A DNA stretch of 64,000 bases, from positions 1,364,001 to 1,428,000 of the forward strand of contig NZ_CP019331.1 in assembly GCF_002163835.1 (NCBI RefSeq), in the 5' to 3' direction. A program made the position numbers and the translations under genes. Positions 9,320 through 20,583 of the stretch are shown in pieces. Below the pieces are notes generated by a model, which saw only the letters and a list, made by a program, of their open reading frames with translations, searched no databases and was not told the DNA's origin. Source of the stretch: Polaribacter sp. SA4-10 (GTDB taxonomy: Bacteria; Bacteroidota; Bacteroidia; Flavobacteriales; Flavobacteriaceae). Numbering within the stretch: the first letter of the stretch is position 1; each line of letters starts with the position of its first letter.

Positions 9320-9961
9320 ATGAAGCAACTTTTATTTCTTTTTTTTTGTAGTTTATTTATAAATATTTCAGCCCAAGATGTTGCTATATTAAAATATAAT
9401 GGTGGTGGAGATTGGTATTCTAACCCAACTGCGATTCCTAATTTAATTGCCTTTGCAAATGAAACAATTAAAACAAATATTACTACAAATCCACAAACAG
9501 TAGCAGTTGCTAGCGAAGATCTTTTTAACTACCCACTGTTATTTATGAGCGGTCATGGAAATGTATATTTTTCTGATGAGGAAGCAGAAAACTTAAAAAA
9601 TTACTTAATTTCTGGAGGTTTTTTACATATTTCTGATAATTATGGATTGGATAAATTCATTAGAAGAGAACTAAAAAAAGTTTTCCCAAATCTAGAATTA
9701 CAAGAAATACCAAGCAATCATCCTATTTTTAATCAAACGTTTAAATTTAAAAACGGAATTCCTAAAATTCATGAACATGATAAAAAACCTGCGCAAGGTT
9801 TTGGTTTATTTTACGAAGGAAGATTGGTTGTGTTTTACGATTATGAAACCGATTTAAGTGATGGTTGGGAAGATGAAATTATACATAACAACCCAAAAAG
9901 TGTGAGAGAAAAAGCATTAAAAATGGGCGCAAATATTATTGAATATGCTTTTAGAAACTAG
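9320..9961 (+). CDS. DUF4159-domain secreted protein
   Basis: 213 aa with a signal peptide (MKQLLFLFFCSLFINISAQ). The mature protein resembles the DUF4159 family, a glutamine-amidotransferase-like fold: VAILKYNGGGDWYSNPTAIP, YPLLFMSGHGNVYFSDEEAENL, LKNYLISGGFLHISDNYG and ELQEIPSNHPIFN. No classical catalytic Cys is visible at the expected nucleophile position (GHGN). Periplasmic, function unknown. It overlaps the following symporter gene. Confidence 0.85.
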   Translation: MKQLLFLFFCSLFINISAQDVAILKYNGGGDWYSNPTAIPNLIAFANETIKTNITTNPQTVAVASEDLFNYPLLFMSGHGNVYFSDEEAENLKNYLISGGFLHISDNYGLDKFIRRELKKVFPNLELQEIPSNHPIFNQTFKFKNGIPKIHEHDKKPAQGFGLFYEGRLVVFYDYETDLSDGWEDEIIHNNPKSVREKALKMGANIIEYAFRN

Positions 9962-10877
9962 CCCAAATATAAATATTGATGATATCAAAATAAACTTTGA
10001 TACGCAAGGTTTATGGATTTTAAATATTGCCATCGCAATTATTATGTTTGGCGTTGCTTTAGGTATTTCTATAGATGATTTTAAACGACTTTTTAAAAAG
10101 CCTAAAATAGTTTTTGTGGGCGTTTTATCACAATTTTTCTTATTACCAGCAGCAACTTTTTTAATCATTTTATTAATTAAACCTCATCCTAGTTTCGCTT
10201 TAGGAATGATGATGATTGCAGCTTGCCCAGGAGGAAATGTATCTAACTTTTTTAGTAAAATGGCAGGAGGAAATGCCGCTTTATCTGTAAGTCTTACAGC
10301 ATTTGCAACTTTAATATGTATTGTTATGACTCCTTTTAATTTACAATTTTGGGGGAGTTTATATGAACCAACAAACGAAATTTTAAAAACGGTTGAGCTA
10401 AACCCTATGGATTTATTTAAGTTGGTTTCTCTTATTTTAGGTATTCCTTTATTCTTTGGAATGCTGATAAAACATTATCATTCTAAAATGGCCGATAAAA
10501 TAGAAAAAGTATTAAAACCATTATCAATGCTAGTTTTTATAGCATTAATTTTTATTGCTTTTTCTCAAAATTTAGATGTTTTTGTAAATCATATTCATCA
10601 CGTGGTTTTCTTGGTGATTTTTCATAATATTTTTGCGTATATTTTAGGCTATTTAACAGCAAAAAGTTTTGGTTTAAATAAACAAGACACAAAAACAATT
10701 TCTATGGAAACTGGAATTCAGAATGGTGGGCTGGGTTTATTATTAATTTTCGGGTTCTTTGGTGGCTTAGGAGGAATGGCATTACTAGCTGCTTTTTGGG
10801 GGATTTGGGATGTTTTTTCTGGCTTATTACTAGCTACTTATTGGGGAAGAAAAACTAAAAAAGAAGCAATCATTTGA
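9945..10877 (+). CDS. Bile acid:sodium symporter family transporter
   Basis: 310 aa with about nine to ten hydrophobic helices. Family features are visible: an N-terminal amphipathic start before LNIAIAIIMFGVALGISIDDFKRL, the conserved CPGGNVSNFFSKMAGGNAALSVSL stretch (shown here in parts: ACPGGNVSNFF and GGNAALSV), and ETGIQNGGLGLLLIFGFFGG near the C-terminus. These inner-membrane proteins couple sodium to uptake of organic anions; the substrate here is unknown. I use the ATG at 9945; a TTG at 9939 two codons upstream is possible. Either start lies inside the DUF4159 gene, so the two are translationally linked. Confidence 0.88.
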   Translation: MLLETSPNINIDDIKINFDTQGLWILNIAIAIIMFGVALGISIDDFKRLFKKPKIVFVGVLSQFFLLPAATFLIILLIKPHPSFALGMMMIAACPGGNVSNFFSKMAGGNAALSVSLTAFATLICIVMTPFNLQFWGSLYEPTNEILKTVELNPMDLFKLVSLILGIPLFFGMLIKHYHSKMADKIEKVLKPLSMLVFIALIFIAFSQNLDVFVNHIHHVVFLVIFHNIFAYILGYLTAKSFGLNKQDTKTISMETGIQNGGLGLLLIFGFFGGLGGMALLAAFWGIWDVFSGLLLATYWGRKTKKEAII

Positions 10878-11923
10878 AAACACTTTGGTATAACTTTATA
10901 AGAATAATGATTAAAACTGGCTTGTTCTTTTATTCTAAAAGAATTAAAGTCATTGGTAGTGAAAATATACCTAAAAAGGGTGCTGTATTATTTGCTGTAA
11001 ATCATCCAAATGGATTAATAGATCCTTTAATTGTTACCACTAACATCTTTAGAAAAAATCATTATTTGGTAAGAGCCGCTGCTTTTAAAAATCCAATTGT
11101 AAAGAAAATTTTAAGTTCTTTAAATTTAATGCCAATCTATAGAATTAGAGATGGTGCAAGCCAGTTAGGAAAAAATAAAGAAATCTTTGAAAACTGTTTT
11201 GAAATCTTTAACAAAGGAGAGACTTTAATGATTTTCCCTGAAGGAAGCCATAATATAAAACGTACAATTAGACCTTTAAGTAAAGGTTTTACAAGAATTG
11301 TATTTGGTGCTTTAGATAAATATCCAGATTTAAAAATAACTGTAATTCCTGTTGGAATTACATATCAAAATGCATCCTCTTATCCTACAAAAGTAGTTGT
11401 GAATTTTGGAACACCCATTTTATCTGAAGAGTTTTACAATAAAGAAGAAGTAAATTCATCTATAAATAGTTTAAAAACAGAAGTTAGTAATCAACTTAAA
11501 AAATTAAGTGTTCATATTCCTGATGATGAAAATTACAACACTAGTTTATCTAAATTAAATGATGCTCAAGTAGATTTTACCAATATTGATGAAGTTAATA
11601 AAATGATTATTTCTGGTAATTATCCGGAGAAAAAAAACAGTAGAAAAGACTTTTTAAAACCTTTATATTTTTTAATACTTATCAATAGTATTTTCCCTTA
11701 TCTGATTTGGAAAAAAGCATCAAAAGGAGTTGATGAAATTGAATTTATTGACACCTTTAAATTTGGAATGAACATAGTAACTTTTCCTTTATTTTATGGT
11801 TTACAAACTTGGTTGATATCTCATTTTTTTAATAAAGAAATCGCTTTTTGTTATTTAATTATTTCTTTGCTTACAATTCTTATCTATTCTAAGTTTTCCG
11901 TAACAAATACAGCTATTTCATAA
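10874..11923 (+). CDS. PlsC-like 1-acylglycerol-3-phosphate acyltransferase family protein
   Basis: 349 aa. PlsC/AGPAT motifs: NHPNGLIDP (about residues 48-56, the His-Asp catalytic block, spaced HX5D rather than the usual HX4D), YRIRDGA, and FPEGSH (about 122-127, phosphate-binding block III), then PVGITYQN. A C-terminal extension carries two or three transmembrane helices (YFLILINSIFPYLIW and later). Probable role: acylation of lysophospholipid at the inner membrane. The TTG start at 10874 overlaps the symporter stop (TTGA); an ATG at 10907 would remove 11 residues and cannot be excluded. Confidence 0.85.
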   Translation: MKTLWYNFIRIMIKTGLFFYSKRIKVIGSENIPKKGAVLFAVNHPNGLIDPLIVTTNIFRKNHYLVRAAAFKNPIVKKILSSLNLMPIYRIRDGASQLGKNKEIFENCFEIFNKGETLMIFPEGSHNIKRTIRPLSKGFTRIVFGALDKYPDLKITVIPVGITYQNASSYPTKVVVNFGTPILSEEFYNKEEVNSSINSLKTEVSNQLKKLSVHIPDDENYNTSLSKLNDAQVDFTNIDEVNKMIISGNYPEKKNSRKDFLKPLYFLILINSIFPYLIWKKASKGVDEIEFIDTFKFGMNIVTFPLFYGLQTWLISHFFNKEIAFCYLIISLLTILIYSKFSVTNTAIS

Positions 11924-12112
11924 ACAAAAACTACACGTGTAAATGGGTTGAGTACTAATTGAAATAGCGTCCTTTTTATAACCTATTTTAATAAATATCA
12001 TTAAGAATGAAGTGACGTAATCTCTTTCAAATAATAAGAGTACCACAGTTTATAAAAACTAAACTTCACAATGATAATAATAAAAAGATAAATTACAAGT
12101 AGGAAATAACTT

Positions 12113-15031
12113 TTAATTTAAAATTGCATCCTGAATAATTTGTTGAATTTTTGTACGTGTGTTGCTTTTAATCAAACCCCTGTTTTCCATATTAGGATAT
12201 ACTCTGTTTGATAAGAAAACATACACAATTTCACTTTCTGGATCTGCCCAAGTATAGGTTCCAGTAAAGCCAGAATGACCAAAACTTTTATCGGAAACAC
12301 AACCACAAGTTGCTTTTACCTCTGGGTCTAATTGTGGTTTATCAAACCCTAAACCTCTTCGCACTTTTTCATCAGAAAAATAACGTGTATTAAACTTACT
12401 TATAGTTGCTGCTTTTAAATAACGTTTTCCTCCATAATAACCTTTCTGTAAATACATTTGCATAATCTTGGCAACATCGTTTGCATTTGCAAATAAACCT
12501 GCATGACCTCCTACACCACCTAGCATTGCTGCTCCCATATCATGAACATTACCAAGTAATAACTGATTGCGGTAATAATCATCTATTTCTGTTGGCACGA
12601 TTTCTTTCTTTTTAAACTTAGCTAAAGGCAAGTAGGTAGTTCTATCTGCTCCTAAAGATTGATAAAACTCTTCATCAACCAATTTATTAATCGGTTTTTG
12701 ATATTTTTTTTCTAAAGCTTCTTTAAATAAATAATACCCTAAATCGCTATATTTATACCCTATACTTTCTGTTTGATCTGCGTCTTTTATATACTTGTAA
12801 ATACTGTCTTTATAACTCTTATTAATGTATAAATTTTCAGCAACTTTAATTTGAAAATTTCTCGATTTTTTTCTTCTGTAAAAGGAGGCTAAATTTTTAT
12901 GAGTAACGCTGTCTTGAGTACCTATATAAAAAGGAATCCAAGCTTTTAATCTACCAAAATGAGATAGAATTTCTTTAACGGTAACTGTATCTTTATTAGA
13001 GTGATTAAAACTTGGTAAAATATCTCTTAAACTTGCCGATAAAGGGATTTCGTGTTCTTCTTCTGCTCTCATAATTAATGGAAGTGAAGCTAAAATTTTT
13101 GTTAAAGAAGCCAAATCATAAATATCTGAATTTTTAACTTCTTGAGTTTTCTTATCTGTATGAAATCCGTAACTTTTATTAAATACAACTTTACCTTTTC
13201 TAGCAACTAAAACCTGAAAGCCCGGAGCCATTTTATCTTTTAAAATGGTATCAGCCATTTTATCTATTAGTGCTAATTTTTTTGATGATAATTGTACATC
13301 TTCAGGTATAGAATATTCGAACCTACTTAATATAGAAGTAGTTAATCCATGACCTTCTGCAAATTCATTTTTTATAGAAACTGGTAACTTTCCTTTTGCA
13401 CTAATTGCACCAAATAGTAATTGTGCAGATAGTTCTTGAGAAATTTTACTATTTTGATAAGAGACAATTAAACCTTCAATATTTGAAAATGTTTTTATTT
13501 GCAACAAACTATAAGGGCTTGCAAAAATATCTAAAATAATATTTTTTTCTCTTGCTATTTCATGCAACCAAACTAAATCTTTATCGTTAAACTTATAGCT
13601 TTTCCAAGGGTTTTCATTTGACTTATGAAAACCTACAATTACCAAATTATAGGGTTTTAATTTTTTAAGTAATATATCTAAATTTTTGTCTGAAACTACA
13701 TCTACTTTTGTGTAGTTTTTTAACATGTTTACATAAGAATCTCCAGAATCGTCACCTAATTTTACATATGCAATTTTTCTTTTTTCTAAATTCCTGATAG
13801 GAATATCGCCTTTTAAGTTCTTTACAACTGTTAGTGAGTTTTTTACTAAATCTCTGTGCAATAACTCGTCTTCAACGGTATTTAAATCTTCATTTAAATT
13901 TTCTAATTCTATAGGTTTATAATTCTGTAAACCCGCCCAATATTTTGCTTTTAAAATTTTACGTACAGAAAAATTAATTCTTTCCTCAGTTAGTGTTTTT
14001 AACTCTAATGCTTGTTTAATTAACCTTACAGTTGCAGGTATTTCATGCGGAATTAACAAGATATCGTTTCCTGCTTGAATTGCTGCTAAGTTTATTTCTG
14101 CTGGGGTTGCAAAATTTGCAGCACCTTTCATGTTTAATCCATCAGTAAATATTAACCCTAAAAAACCCAATTTTTGTTGCAATAAATTGGTAACAACATT
14201 TTTAGATAAAGAAGTTGGTAAACTAGCGTTAGCTTCTAAACTTGGTATACTTAAATGTGCAGTCATAACACTGGTTAAACCAGCATCAAAAACTCTTGTA
14301 TAAGGATATAATTCTATAGAATCTAAACGCGCTTGATCAAAATTTAAAACAGGCAATGTATGATGAGAATCTGTTGCTGTATCTCCATGTCCTGGAAAAT
14401 GTTTTGCATTTGCCATTACACCTTCACTTTGCATTCCTTGTGTAAAAGCAATTCCTTTTTGAGTAACATTTATTTTACTTTCGCCAAAAGAACGATTCCC
14501 AATTATAGGATTATCTGGATTTGTATTAATATCTACAACTGGCGCAAAATTTACATGAATTCCTAAACGTTTGCAATGTTTTCCTAAATGCACACCAAAA
14601 TCTTTTACCAAAGAATCATTTCTAATTGCACCCAAAGTCATGTTCCAAGGAAAACGATATGTATTTTTTAAACGCATATCTAAACCCCATTCTCCATCAA
14701 AACCAATTAGCAATGGAACCTTAGAAATTACTTGATATTTATTACTTAATATTGCTTGTTTTTCTGGTGTTCCTTGCATAAAGATTAAATTACCAGCATG
14801 ATATTTTTCTATCATTTCTGTAATAAAAGCTTCGTGCTTTTCATCTTTATTAGAATATGCTTGCACCATAAATAACTGTCCAATTTTCTCATCAATTGTC
14901 ATGTTATTCATTAAACTATCTACCCAAATTTGTTGATATTCAGCATCTTTTGTTTTTAAAGGATCTATACTTTGAGCGTTTATTTTAAAAACAAATGCAA
15001 TAAATAGTACTAAAAATATCTTTTTCTTCAT
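12113..15031 (-). CDS. Fusion of GH3 beta-N-acetylhexosaminidase and beta-lactamase-type serine hydrolase
   Basis: 972 aa with signal peptide (MKKKIFLVLFIAFVFKINAQ). Residues ~30-370 form a NagZ-like GH3 domain: KHFPGHGDTATDSHHTLP holds the His-Asp acid/base dyad and GLIFTDGLNMKG the Asp nucleophile. An intermediate domain (~390-570) resembles the GH3 C-terminal fold. Residues ~600-970 form a class-C beta-lactamase/PBP-like hydrolase: SLTK (Ser nucleophile and Lys), YSDLGY and HSGFTGT in place of the KTG box. The fusion suggests peptidoglycan turnover or recycling in the periplasm, removing GlcNAc and acting on peptide or ester bonds. The 189 bases downstream of it (11924-12112) hold no visible gene. 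Confidence 0.92.
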   Translation of the reverse strand: MKKKIFLVLFIAFVFKINAQSIDPLKTKDAEYQQIWVDSLMNNMTIDEKIGQLFMVQAYSNKDEKHEAFITEMIEKYHAGNLIFMQGTPEKQAILSNKYQVISKVPLLIGFDGEWGLDMRLKNTYRFPWNMTLGAIRNDSLVKDFGVHLGKHCKRLGIHVNFAPVVDINTNPDNPIIGNRSFGESKINVTQKGIAFTQGMQSEGVMANAKHFPGHGDTATDSHHTLPVLNFDQARLDSIELYPYTRVFDAGLTSVMTAHLSIPSLEANASLPTSLSKNVVTNLLQQKLGFLGLIFTDGLNMKGAANFATPAEINLAAIQAGNDILLIPHEIPATVRLIKQALELKTLTEERINFSVRKILKAKYWAGLQNYKPIELENLNEDLNTVEDELLHRDLVKNSLTVVKNLKGDIPIRNLEKRKIAYVKLGDDSGDSYVNMLKNYTKVDVVSDKNLDILLKKLKPYNLVIVGFHKSNENPWKSYKFNDKDLVWLHEIAREKNIILDIFASPYSLLQIKTFSNIEGLIVSYQNSKISQELSAQLLFGAISAKGKLPVSIKNEFAEGHGLTTSILSRFEYSIPEDVQLSSKKLALIDKMADTILKDKMAPGFQVLVARKGKVVFNKSYGFHTDKKTQEVKNSDIYDLASLTKILASLPLIMRAEEEHEIPLSASLRDILPSFNHSNKDTVTVKEILSHFGRLKAWIPFYIGTQDSVTHKNLASFYRRKKSRNFQIKVAENLYINKSYKDSIYKYIKDADQTESIGYKYSDLGYYLFKEALEKKYQKPINKLVDEEFYQSLGADRTTYLPLAKFKKKEIVPTEIDDYYRNQLLLGNVHDMGAAMLGGVGGHAGLFANANDVAKIMQMYLQKGYYGGKRYLKAATISKFNTRYFSDEKVRRGLGFDKPQLDPEVKATCGCVSDKSFGHSGFTGTYTWADPESEIVYVFLSNRVYPNMENRGLIKSNTRTKIQQIIQDAILN

Positions 15032-15237
15032 GTTAATTTTAATGTTTTTTTTGGGCGTTTAAACAGGCTTTCCATTGTATCTTTTTATGCTCAATTTAAT
15101 TCAGTAACCGTCTTTTATATCAAGAACAATTTACTAATCTAAATGATACGTGAAACGAGTTCAGCATAAAAAGGATGCCATTTCAATCCTTAACGCAGCT
15201 TACTAATAGTATAAACTCAGTAAGTTAAAATCAATTT

Positions 15238-15723
15238 TTATACCAAAAAGCGTTTGTGCCAGCTTTCTTTTGCAGGAACTTCCCAGTGAGATTCAAAATC
15301 TTCCTTTGTGCCTACCATATTATTAAAAACAATAGTTTCTGAAGTAACTTTCTTATCTTTTGCAAATTGCTGAAAATCAGACATTTTTACAAGATTAATG
15401 TTTTTATCATCTTTAAAAGTGATGTTCATTTTATTCATCAAATCTAATTTTAATTCGTTTTCTAACTCTTTTATAAAACGAACAGAACTATCTATAGAAC
15501 AACCAGAAACATTGTTAAAACTTTCATCTACAGCCAATACTAAAAACTGATTGTACTTTATAGTAAAAGATCCTTTTAAATCATCTCCATGACGCGTCCA
15601 TTGGTTAATAAAATCTTCTGCTTTTGCTGAAATAAATTCTATTTCTTTCTTTGTGAATTCTCTATCGGATTGGTATATCCAAACGCGAGAATTATTTGGT
15701 AAATTTTTATATTCTGTAAACAT
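15238..15723 (-). CDS. Conserved flavobacterial cytosolic protein of unknown function
   Basis: 161 aa, no signal peptide or membrane segment. It opens with NNSRVWIYQSDREFTKKEIEFI and contains FLVLAVDESFNNVSGCSIDSSV in its middle, a pattern conserved in Bacteroidota. I recall homologues carrying the label 'ABC transporter ATPase', but there is no Walker A P-loop or signature motif here, so that label is not supported. It stands alone between the hydrolase fusion and the exonuclease gene, with 206 and 150 bases of gene-free DNA on its two sides. Confidence 0.72.
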   Translation of the reverse strand: MFTEYKNLPNNSRVWIYQSDREFTKKEIEFISAKAEDFINQWTRHGDDLKGSFTIKYNQFLVLAVDESFNNVSGCSIDSSVRFIKELENELKLDLMNKMNITFKDDKNINLVKMSDFQQFAKDKKVTSETIVFNNMVGTKEDFESHWEVPAKESWHKRFLV

Positions 15724-15873
15724 ATTTTAAAAATGTTTAATCGTTTAATTGTGTATTTGCTTAAAAATAATAAAAAGGACTTTGTTTAATAATAAATCCT
15801 TGTTAAAATAAATTATTTGTGGGTGAAAAAGATTCTTCAATCATCTATAAAGACTCATTTTGAAATAACAAAT

Positions 15874-16701
15874 TTATCTCAAATTAAATTTCTGCTGCAA
15901 TGCTTGTAGCTTATCAGCATCAGACATTGTATCTTTTGGTGCAGACATTCTTTCTTTAATTTCTTTTAATACTTTTTTAGTGTACAAAGGAAAATCTGCA
16001 TTCTGGATCCAGTTATTGTAACCAGGATTTTCTGTAAACACCTCTTCTACTGTTCTTCCTTTATATTTTCCGAAAGAAAAAACTTCTTGATCTTCATCAT
16101 TCATTAAAATAAAACCTGCAAAATCTGCTCTTACACCATGTGTAGAATATTCACTTAAAGCAGCAACAGAATTTTCTATATCATCATATTTATCTAACTG
16201 AGCCAACAAAATTTCATAGGTTGCATTTGTATCTGCCTCTGCTCCATGTGCTCCTTCTAATTCTTTGCCACAGTAAAACTGATAACCGGCACCTAATGTT
16301 CTTTGTTCTTTCTTATGAAAAATTACTTGCACATCAATTGCTTTTCTATTTTTCATATCAAAATCTATTCCTGCTCGCATTAACTCTTCTGCTAACAAAG
16401 GAATATCAAATCTGTTTGAATTAAAGCCTGCTAAATCACAATCTGCAATCATTTCATTAACTTTAGCAGCCAATTCTTTAAAAGTAGGTTCTGTAACTAC
16501 TTGCTCGTTTGTAATTCCATGAATATCTGATGCTCCTTTTGGAATTTCCATTTCTGGATTTACCAACCAAGTTTTACTTTCTTTATTTCCATTTGGAAAC
16601 ACTTTTAAAATAGAAATTTCTACAATTTTATCGTTTGCAATATTAATTCCTGTTGTTTCTAAATCGAAAAATACGATCGGTTTTGTTAGGTTTAAGTTCA
16701 T
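15874..16701 (-). CDS. DnaQ-family 3'-5' exonuclease with ExoX-like C-terminal domain
   Basis: 275 aa. All three DEDDh exonuclease motifs are present: ExoI FFDLETTG (about residues 11-18), ExoII FNSNRFDIPLL (about 95-105), and ExoIII HGAEADTNATYEI (about 152-164, with the His and Asp in HX4D). Residues ~205-250 (FSFGKYKGRTVEEVFTENP, then YNNWIQNADFP) match the small C-terminal domain of ExoX-like nucleases. Likely a stand-alone DNA 3'-5' exonuclease in repair or proofreading; the polymerase partner is unknown. Confidence 0.92.
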   Translation of the reverse strand: MNLNLTKPIVFFDLETTGINIANDKIVEISILKVFPNGNKESKTWLVNPEMEIPKGASDIHGITNEQVVTEPTFKELAAKVNEMIADCDLAGFNSNRFDIPLLAEELMRAGIDFDMKNRKAIDVQVIFHKKEQRTLGAGYQFYCGKELEGAHGAEADTNATYEILLAQLDKYDDIENSVAALSEYSTHGVRADFAGFILMNDEDQEVFSFGKYKGRTVEEVFTENPGYNNWIQNADFPLYTKKVLKEIKERMSAPKDTMSDADKLQALQQKFNLR

Positions 16702-16941
16702 TAAATTATTCGTTATTTATTGTGTTTTAAAATCATCTAATTGCGCTAAATCTTTAGACAACAATGTTGGTTCTGTAAAATTATATTTTTCTAATTCTTC
16801 TAATCAAAGTTCTGCTAAAATTAATGTCTAAAGATAAAAAAAAAAGAGGGTTTTTATTGATTTTCTCTTCGCTTTTATCAATAAAAATTATACGCTAACT
16901 TTTACATTTTGAATTAAAAAAAATACTGTTTATAAAATTAA
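16702..16941. other. Gene-free stretch with a stop-interrupted coding fragment
   Basis: No intact gene. On the minus strand, 16717-16815 reads as a C-terminal-looking fragment ending LLSKDLAQLDDFKTQ-stop, preceded by ELEKYNFTEPT and an in-frame TGA. It may be the eroded end of a gene once upstream of the exonuclease. It is too short to identify, and chance is a real alternative. Confidence 0.25.
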
Positions 16942-17315
16942 AGAAAACCTAATTTACCAAAAATAAATGCTTACCAAGTTGGTTTTAAACTATTGTTTCA
17001 AAAAACAATAAGTAGTGCAATCAAAATTAAAAATGGGTGGAAATTTCCTATAACAGACAATGCAATTGGGATTAACAAGAATGTCAAAAGAAGATATTTA
17101 CAATTTTCGAAAAGTTACATTTAAAAAACGAATATGACCATACTGGAATTGAACTTTCATATTGTCAAAAAATTGTAAATTTACAGGGTTGAGAAATTTG
17201 ATTCGCATCTTTGCTAAGTAATGGTAGCAATTTTTATTTCACCATATTAAATGAAGAAAGAGGAAAGAAAAAGATAAAAATTGATAAATTAATGGACCTA
17301 AACCTAGGCCATTGA
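16942..17315 (+). pseudogene. Decayed sensor histidine kinase (ATPase domain remnant)
   Basis: Reading the plus strand gives the end of a PAS/phytochrome-type histidine kinase in order: LPKINAYQVGFKLLFQKTIS and SAIKIKN (N box, frame starting 16945), WKFPITDNAIGINK (G1 box, normally DNGIGI), then after a one-base frameshift near 17081 CQKKIFTIFEKLHLKNEYDH, TGIELSYCQKIVNLQG (G2 box, normally GTGIGL), and ASLLSNGSNFYFTI up to a stop at 17313. Two in-frame TGA codons at 17190 and 17199 sit where the family has Gly and Trp (G-x-E-I-x-F). The region between the N and G1 boxes is shortened. No upstream dimerisation domain remains. Overlapping in another frame, 17294-17368 reads PLTLEMLNEVLKNNSPDLF-stop, which I cannot assign. 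Confidence 0.8.
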
Positions 17316-17381
17316 CACTTGAGATGCTTAATGAAGTTTTAAAAAATAATTCACCTGATTTGTTTTAATATAAAATTAAAA

Positions 17382-17534
17382 ATGCCAAAAAAAGGAAAAG
17401 CTAAAAACACTGTTAATAAAGCAAAGCACACAAAATTGATGAATAGAAAAATCAATAAAGTTAAGCTAGAGAAACAGCTAAATAAAGAACGCTTAAAAGC
17501 GATTATGAAAAAAGTTAATGATGAAAAAAACTGA
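17382..17534 (+). CDS. Putative small basic protein (50 aa)
   Basis: ATG at 17382 opens 50 codons ending in TGA at 17532: MPKKGKAKNTVNKAKHTKLM, then NRKINKVKLEKQLNKERLKA and IMKKVNDEKN. It is extremely Lys-rich (predicted pI very high) with a helical C-terminal half, as in small nucleic-acid or ribosome-binding proteins. It follows the kinase remnant and precedes katG by about 200 bases with nothing else visible. AT-rich DNA easily produces Lys-rich frames, so expression is uncertain. Confidence 0.4.
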   Translation: MPKKGKAKNTVNKAKHTKLMNRKINKVKLEKQLNKERLKAIMKKVNDEKN

Positions 17535-17686
17535 CAGAATATTTAGAGATTTTAAAATAATTTTCCCTTTTTTCATTTAACGTTACATTTTTTGAATTAT
17601 ACACTTTTTTCGCCTCTAATTTATTTAATATAAATTTAATCTATATTAAAATAATATATAAAAAGATTTTTCTCATTTTTTTTTAA

Positions 17687-19912
<2,226 letters not shown>

Positions 19913-19935
19913 GTATTAAAAAAGTTATCAAACAC

Positions 19936-19967
19936 AAAAAAACCACTTCAAATGAAGTGGTTTTTTT
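19936..19967. terminator. Bidirectional intrinsic terminator
   Basis: A-run, stem AACCACTTCA / TGAAGTGGTT with a 2-base loop, then T-run. It lies between katG (plus, ends 19912) and the convergent DUF6952-like gene (minus, ends 19992), so it can stop transcription from both sides. Confidence 0.85.
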
Positions 19968-19991
19968 ATTAGTGAATAATTCTTTTTTTTA

Positions 19992-20246
19992 TTAATCAAT
20001 AGAACCTAAAACACGCTTCATAAAAGAATTTAAAGCTTCTTTTTTTGGTGTTCCCTCTTTTATCATTTTATCTACCTCAACAGCTCCATAAAGATTTGAA
20101 ATTAACTCGCCAATAACATCTAGTTCTTCATCTTTTAAAGACGGAACTTCTGTTAAAGCTTCCAATGTTTCAATTGTTTCTAAAACGTAATCTTGATCGT
20201 TTTCTTCAATAAAATTAGTTAAGTGTTTTATTACAGGTAATTTCAT
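19992..20246 (-). CDS. DUF6952-like small acidic protein
   Basis: 84 aa, helical, acidic, no membrane segment: MKLPVIKHLTNFIEENDQDY, then EVPSLKDEELDVIGELISNL. I recognise it as the short flavobacterial family DUF6952, regularly found after a thioredoxin and a peroxiredoxin. It starts 2 bases after the thioredoxin stop on the same strand. It may bind or regulate the thioredoxin/peroxiredoxin pair, but that is inference from position only. Confidence 0.75.
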   Translation of the reverse strand: MKLPVIKHLTNFIEENDQDYVLETIETLEALTEVPSLKDEELDVIGELISNLYGAVEVDKMIKEGTPKKEALNSFMKRVLGSID

Positions 20247-20248
20247 AA

Positions 20249-20557
20249 TTAAATAACTTCGTTTAACAAGTCTTTTAATATTTCAAACTTGTTTGTTTGT
20301 GTCTGATTTACAAACTTACCACCTACAAAAGTGGCAAAAGTTGGTAAATTACTTACATCTGCTAACTTTCTGCTTTCAGGAAATTTCTCTGCATCTGCTA
20401 TTACAAAAACAATTTCTTCATTTTCTGAAGATAACTTCTTGAATTTTGGTTTCATAATTCTACAGTTTCCACACCAAGTTGCTGAGTATTGTACAACTAC
20501 TGTTTTATTACCAGCAATTATTTCTGCTAAATTATCTTGACTTAATTCTTGTACCAT
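20249..20557 (-). CDS. Cytosolic thioredoxin-family protein (CGNC active site)
   Basis: 102 aa, a single thioredoxin fold without signal peptide. The active site is WCGNC (about residues 28-32) instead of the classical WCGPC, followed by RIMKPKFKKLS; cis-Pro region SNLPTFATF. It is probably the electron donor for the peroxiredoxin encoded 26 bases upstream, forming an operon Prx-Trx-DUF6952. The CGNC variant lacks the Pro that helps set the low redox potential. Confidence 0.9.
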   Translation of the reverse strand: MVQELSQDNLAEIIAGNKTVVVQYSATWCGNCRIMKPKFKKLSSENEEIVFVIADAEKFPESRKLADVSNLPTFATFVGGKFVNQTQTNKFEILKDLLNEVI

Positions 20558-20583
20558 CTTAATTACGGATTAAAAATTATTTA

